Of a stretch of DNA of 64,000 nt, positions 60,408 through 64,000 are shown one piece after another. The stretch covers positions 434,001-498,000 of the forward strand of contig BLAL01000169.1 of NCBI GenBank assembly GCA_015698045.1. The letters are read 5' to 3'. This DNA is from Rhizophagus clarus (Eukaryota; Glomeromycota; Glomeromycetes; Glomerales; Glomeraceae). The notes under the pieces are model-generated. The model searched no databases, was not told the DNA's origin, and saw only the letters and a list, made by a program, of their open reading frames with translations. Position 1 is the first letter of the stretch, and each line of letters starts with the position of its first letter. The position numbers and the translations under genes are program-made.

Positions 60408-61013
60408 ATGCCCGCAAATTGGACTGATGCAATAACTGAATATTTAATAAGATATAGGAGGTAAAAAATTAAATGAAAACTAATAAATAACTTTGATCAT
60501 ATTCTAGTTTTTTTTCTCTTACGTTTCCTGATCTAAAAATTAAATAAATAATGTAAAGGAGAAGGAACAACTACTACCATGACATACCCGGGAGGGACCG
60601 CTCTGAATTCTGGGAGAGCCTAGCTCGAAGAATTCGGAGACGGTTCCGCGTGAGGTTCACTGGCCAATAGGTAGAAAGAAAGTGGAGAAACTTGGTCAGG
60701 AATTTTAATGTTAGTAAAATAATAATAAATCATAAAAAAAAAATAAAAAAAAATAAAAAATTAATAGTATTAACATTTTTAGAATTTCTGTGAATGGAGG
60801 AATGGTGCGCGAAATGGAAGGTGGTTCCGGGAAGGAGAAAGATATTATAGGCAGTTCCGCACAAGGTTTTGGGACAGACCTGGTAATTATTAAGAATTTT
60901 TTTAATTTATATTTAAGTTATTTAAGTTCTAAATTTATATATATTTCTTAGGGAACCACCACAGTCGTAGGCGGCGTAGAAACACTGCGCATCGGCGGCC
61001 TCGGAATCCGTAA
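60408..61013 (+). pseudogene. Myb/SANT-like protein gene of CACTA element 2 (one in-frame stop)
   Basis: Four exons, 60408-60460, 60559-60709, 60783-60882 (exactly 100 nt) and 60952-61013, with matching phases and GT-AG introns, give 122 codons including the stop. Reads MPANWTDAITEYLIRYRRR, then RSEFWESLARRIRRRFRVRF, VERKWRNLVRNFN, then FREGERYYRQFRTRFWDRPG and an arginine-rich tail. A TAG at 60668-60670 stands where a glutamine codon would fit, so this copy is probably dead unless read through. The last two intron positions and the 100-nt exon correspond exactly to the gene at 16024. It is less AT-rich and much more arginine-rich than that paralogue. Confidence 0.75.
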
Positions 61014-61019
61014 ATTATA

Positions 61020-61690
61020 TTTTTTTATTTTTATTTTTTTTTATTTTGTATTTTTTATATTTTATTTTTATTTTTATTTTTTATTTATATTTTTATATTT
61101 TTATTATTTTTATTATTATTATTTTTATTTTTTATTATCTTTTATTATTATTATTTTTTATTAAATATATATATATTTTATATAGTCATCTAATTATTAT
61201 TTTAATATTTTTACTATTTTATAATTTGATTTGATATCGGCCTATATTCAACTGAAATTAAAAAATTCGACCTCAATTATGAGTAATTAAAGCTTATTAT
61301 AATAAATTGCTTTTATTCAATAAACATTCATTTTTTTTTATTAAAGTATTAATTAAATAAACAATCTGTCGTCATATATTATATAATATATTGTAATGAT
61401 GAAATGTCTCCAATAAATTTTTCATTTAGGCGTGACAGATCTAATACCGCTGATTCTTCCAAAATGTTACTAAAATCTTTCCATAGATCAAATTGAGAGA
61501 ACTAATCTATCAATTTACAATATAAAATCTTGAAATAATCTTTCACATTTTCAAAATACGTGATCAAACTCATTTTTGCTAAACTGCCGAAACCTTTTGG
61601 CGTTTATATGCAATAGTTTCGGCATTTTAATTTAATTTGACGATCATTGATTATCATGATCAATCTATTTTTACGGTTTTCTAAACCATG
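61020..61690. other. AT-rich spacer with T/A low-complexity run
   Basis: 61020-61170 is a TTTTTATTTT-type simple repeat giving spurious hydrophobic frames. The rest lacks features. Confidence 0.5.
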
Positions 61691-61699
61691 ATTTTTTTT

Positions 61700-62260
61700 T
61701 ATTTTTTTTTTAGGTTGCTGGACTCCCGGACTTGGAATGTAAGTTGGAAGGGGTGGGGGAATTTTTTTTTAATATTAAAGAAACGTTACTAACGTTTCTT
61801 TATTTTTTTTTAGGTTGCCAGCCTTCTTGGACGAACCGGACTTGGGAAATGTAAGTTGGAAAGGGTGGTGATTTTTTTTAATATTAAAGAAATGTTACTA
61901 ACGTTTCTTTCTTTATTTTTTTTAGGTTGCTGGCCTTCTTGGACGAACCAGACTTGGGAATGTAAGTTAGAAAGGGCTGGGGATTTTTTTTTAATATTAA
62001 AGAAACGTTACTAATGTTTCTTTTTTTATTTTTTTTAGGTTGCCGGCCTTCTTGGACGAACTGGACTTGGGAATGTAAGTTGGAAAGGGTGGTGATTTTT
62101 TTTTAATGTTAAAGAAACATTACTAACATTTCTTTCTTTATTTTTTTCAGATTGCTGGACTCCGGATTTGAAATGTAAGGAGGGAGGGAGGGATATTTTT
62201 TGAATATTAAAGAAACAGTTTTAACGTTTCTTTTATTTATTTTAGGTTGCAGTTTCCCTT
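61700..62260 (+). repeat. Micro-exon/intron array in CACTA element 2, six units
   Basis: Six units of about 112 bases. Acceptors (TTTTTTTTAG, once TTTTTCAG) near 61712, 61815, 61925, 62038, 62150 and 62245; exon-like blocks GTTGCCGGCCTTCTTGGACG then ACTTGGGAAT; donors GTAAGTTGG; and a branch-point-like palindrome AAACGTTACTAACGTTTC in each intron-like part. Neighbouring units are nearly identical, so the array has been homogenised recently. Confidence 0.85.
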
Positions 62261-62589
62261 GTTCCTCTTGATCCTAACGTGATCACGATTAAGAAAAGTT
62301 TGAGCAAACTTTTCTTAAAATTGTATTATAAATGACTGTAACTTTTTTATTAATTTATTGTAATAAAATACGTAATAAAATAAAAATATTAACAATAATA
62401 ATTATACTTTTAAACACTTTACAAAAAATTTATAACTTGATAATGCATTCAACAAATAAGACAATAAAAATTTTTTAACTACATTAAACGAATTAAAAAT
62501 TTCTAAAAAGAAAAATCTATAAAGAAAGTAAACTCTAAAAAATTTCTTAATACGTTATATAATATGAAATCTAACGTATTAAAATTTGT

Positions 62590-62800
62590 ATCACATATCG
62601 GGTACCCGATATGTGTAAGATAGAACTGTGCCCGATATATATTAAATAACATATTGGTGACCAATAGTTTGGATATCGGGGTCTTGGTAATTAGGCATAT
62701 TTTGAAGTGTAATAAATTGGGTACCCGATATGTAAAAATACCCGATATTTATCCGATTAGCCGCCGATATATAAGTCCCCGATATGTACCCGATAGAATT
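62590..62800. repeat. Right subterminal repeats of CACTA element 2
   Basis: ATCGGGTACCCGATATGTG at about 62598 and further ATATCGGG / CCCGATAT sites up to the terminal repeat. Confidence 0.85.
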
Positions 62801-64000
62801 GATTTTGACCAGTGAACATCATCGGCATTCTTTATTTGTAAAAAATTTATCTCTAAGTGCTTTGGCCAATATATGTGACTATTTTTTTTTTTGAGCCGAT
62901 GCATAAGCCTTAATAGCATGATCTAACCGAATGCTTTCTGGTATAACATAGCTAGAAGAAGCAGTATTAATTTCCTTAATTTTAGATTCATTATCGGGAA
63001 CTTGTAAAAGAGGCTTCTGCTCACTATTTACTGCCTGCAATAGTGGAAATAAGATGTTTTCGAATTTACTTGCAACAATTCCCCATGCTGATTTCCTTCT
63101 TTTAACCGTATCATTTGGCATACTAGTATTCAAGCAATGGTCTTTTATTTTGGGAAATATCATATTAATAAATTTCAAAATTTCTATAAGAATCTCTCTA
63201 GGACAATGAGGGACTAATGATGCTATTGAAGATTTTAAAGCTATTTGAAACATATAATTTACAGCTGTGTCTATATTGCTAGTATGAGATTTGGAAGTAG
63301 GGGACTTCTTGGTACTCTTTTTTATTGGTACTCCACTTCGCACCACTTTTTTTTTAAAGCATAGCAATTTTGTGGTTCATCATCAATATCATTATCATTA
63401 ATATATTCATCATCCTCTTCGATTTCTTCTTCAGGATCTTCTTCTTTCAATATGTATTCTTCGAAGGAGTCTTCAGGATCTTCTTCCTCATCTTGATATA
63501 CATAATTAACTTTCTTAGTTCGCTTAAGTCTAGGACAATTAACTTTTGTATGACCAGCCTTTCCACATGCTGAGCAATTCCTGGTTTGCTTAGCTTTTTG
63601 TACCACTTTTCTAATAACTTTCTTCATGGCATATGCACTTTTGGGTGTAAAGGGGCTCTTTCTAACATGAGCTGTTTGACCTCCTAATCTCTTTTTAAGT
63701 TCTTCATAAATAAAATTTTCTAATGTAGCATCATCTGTTCCTATTCCTGTATAAGCCAAATCTCTTGCTAGACGAATTTTAAAATCATCTTTTTTTGGAA
63801 TAGGCGGTATTTCTTGAGGGGTAGCTAATTGTTAAAAAGATACTTGTGAACTTATGGCTGGATTACGTTCTAACCATATATTTTTTAGATTTGTAAAGAA
63901 TGCATCTATACCACCTGGATTCATCAGGAAATTTTTTCAGAAGATATACATCGATAATTATCACTTTATCGATAAATATCGTATTTATAAATCGATGGTC

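Larger units (their letters stand above)
58071..62814 (+). mobile_element. Non-autonomous CACTA/EnSpm-like element 2, 4.74 kb
   Basis: Starts CACTGGTCAAAATCGATGCT and ends GAATTGATTTTGACCAGTG, the same termini as element 1, with 3-base duplication AAC (58068-58070, 62815-62817). CGGGTACCCGATATGT-type subterminal repeats occupy 58080-58450 and 62590-62800. No transposase, but a Myb/SANT-like gene (60408-61013) and a micro-exon array are present. It could be mobilised in trans by the element 1 transposase. Confidence 0.95.
57612..63759 (-). pseudogene. Gag/retropepsin-like fossil (zinc knuckle plus aspartic protease), split by CACTA element 2
   Basis: Right part (about 62815-63770, minus): basic region, CCHC zinc knuckle CSACGKAGHTKVNC, and an acidic stretch (EEEDPEDSFEEY). 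Left part (57612-58070, minus): retropepsin-like domain with AMIDSGSDLSIVSENVAKHL, IYRLNGVASKSH and LFILGTQWQY. The two parts are separated by the insertion at 58071-62814 with an AAC duplication. LTR ends and a reverse transcriptase were not found, so it may be a lone gag/protease-type gene. It is broken, with about two or three breaks including the insertion. It looks fairly young. Confidence 0.75.

Noticed and set aside
61046-61234. Hydrophobic F/Y/I frame
   Set aside because: Simple TTTTTATTTT repeat; composition artefact.

Overview
The window looks like nuclear DNA of an arbuscular mycorrhizal fungus (Glomeromycotina, most like Rhizophagus). It is very AT-rich, its genes have many introns of 60-100 bases, and it holds two kinases of the lineage-expanded 'WTSGN...LEWIPY...GGFGKVYRA' type. 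No RNA genes or CRISPR arrays were seen. Most of the sequence is mobile DNA nested in other mobile DNA, with a few decayed duplicated genes. The species call is inference from protein style and was not searched.

Layout. 0-5.9 kb: a truncated bromodomain/nuclease gene (copy A), a degenerate array with a ~100-base period containing a small MITE, and one copy of a dispersed repeat, module X. 5.95-21.7 kb: a hAT transposon with 13-base terminal repeats and an 8-base target duplication (GCTAATAA). It is split by an 11,451-base CACTA/EnSpm-like element with a 3-base duplication (TCC). The CACTA element looks autonomous. It carries an intact spliced 1,023-aa transposase, a divergent multi-exon gene sharing a repeat-studded promoter, an intact three-exon Myb/SANT-like gene, a captured exon of ribosomal protein uL16 (RPL10), a possible spliced basic peptide and an RGG-type exon fragment inside inverted repeats.

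22-30 kb: two kinase loci on the minus strand. The first has its N-lobe exon amplified into six tandem units. The second is a pseudogene. 31-44.5 kb: tandem segmental duplication of module X plus the bromodomain/nuclease gene (copies B and C), with a MULE-like element, two MITEs and a poly(A)-tailed retroposon inserted. 45-53 kb: a broken Polinton-like polymerase region, interrupted by a 1.5-kb hAT-like element, followed by a retropepsin-like fossil. 53-57 kb: a Crinkler-like N-terminal fragment, then a ~3.2-kb terminal-repeat element filled with a micro-exon/intron array. 57.6-63.8 kb: a gag/protease-like fossil split by a second, non-autonomous CACTA element of 4,744 bases (duplication AAC).

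Two patterns stand out. First, several unrelated element types contain tandem units made of a splice acceptor (T-tract+AG), a 20-50 base micro-exon, a GTAAGT-type donor and a CTAAC branch-point-like core. Second, both CACTA elements carry a Myb/SANT-like gene with the same intron positions, including a central exon of exactly 100 nt. This suggests a conserved second element-encoded protein, perhaps the one that binds the CGGGTACCCG subterminal repeats.
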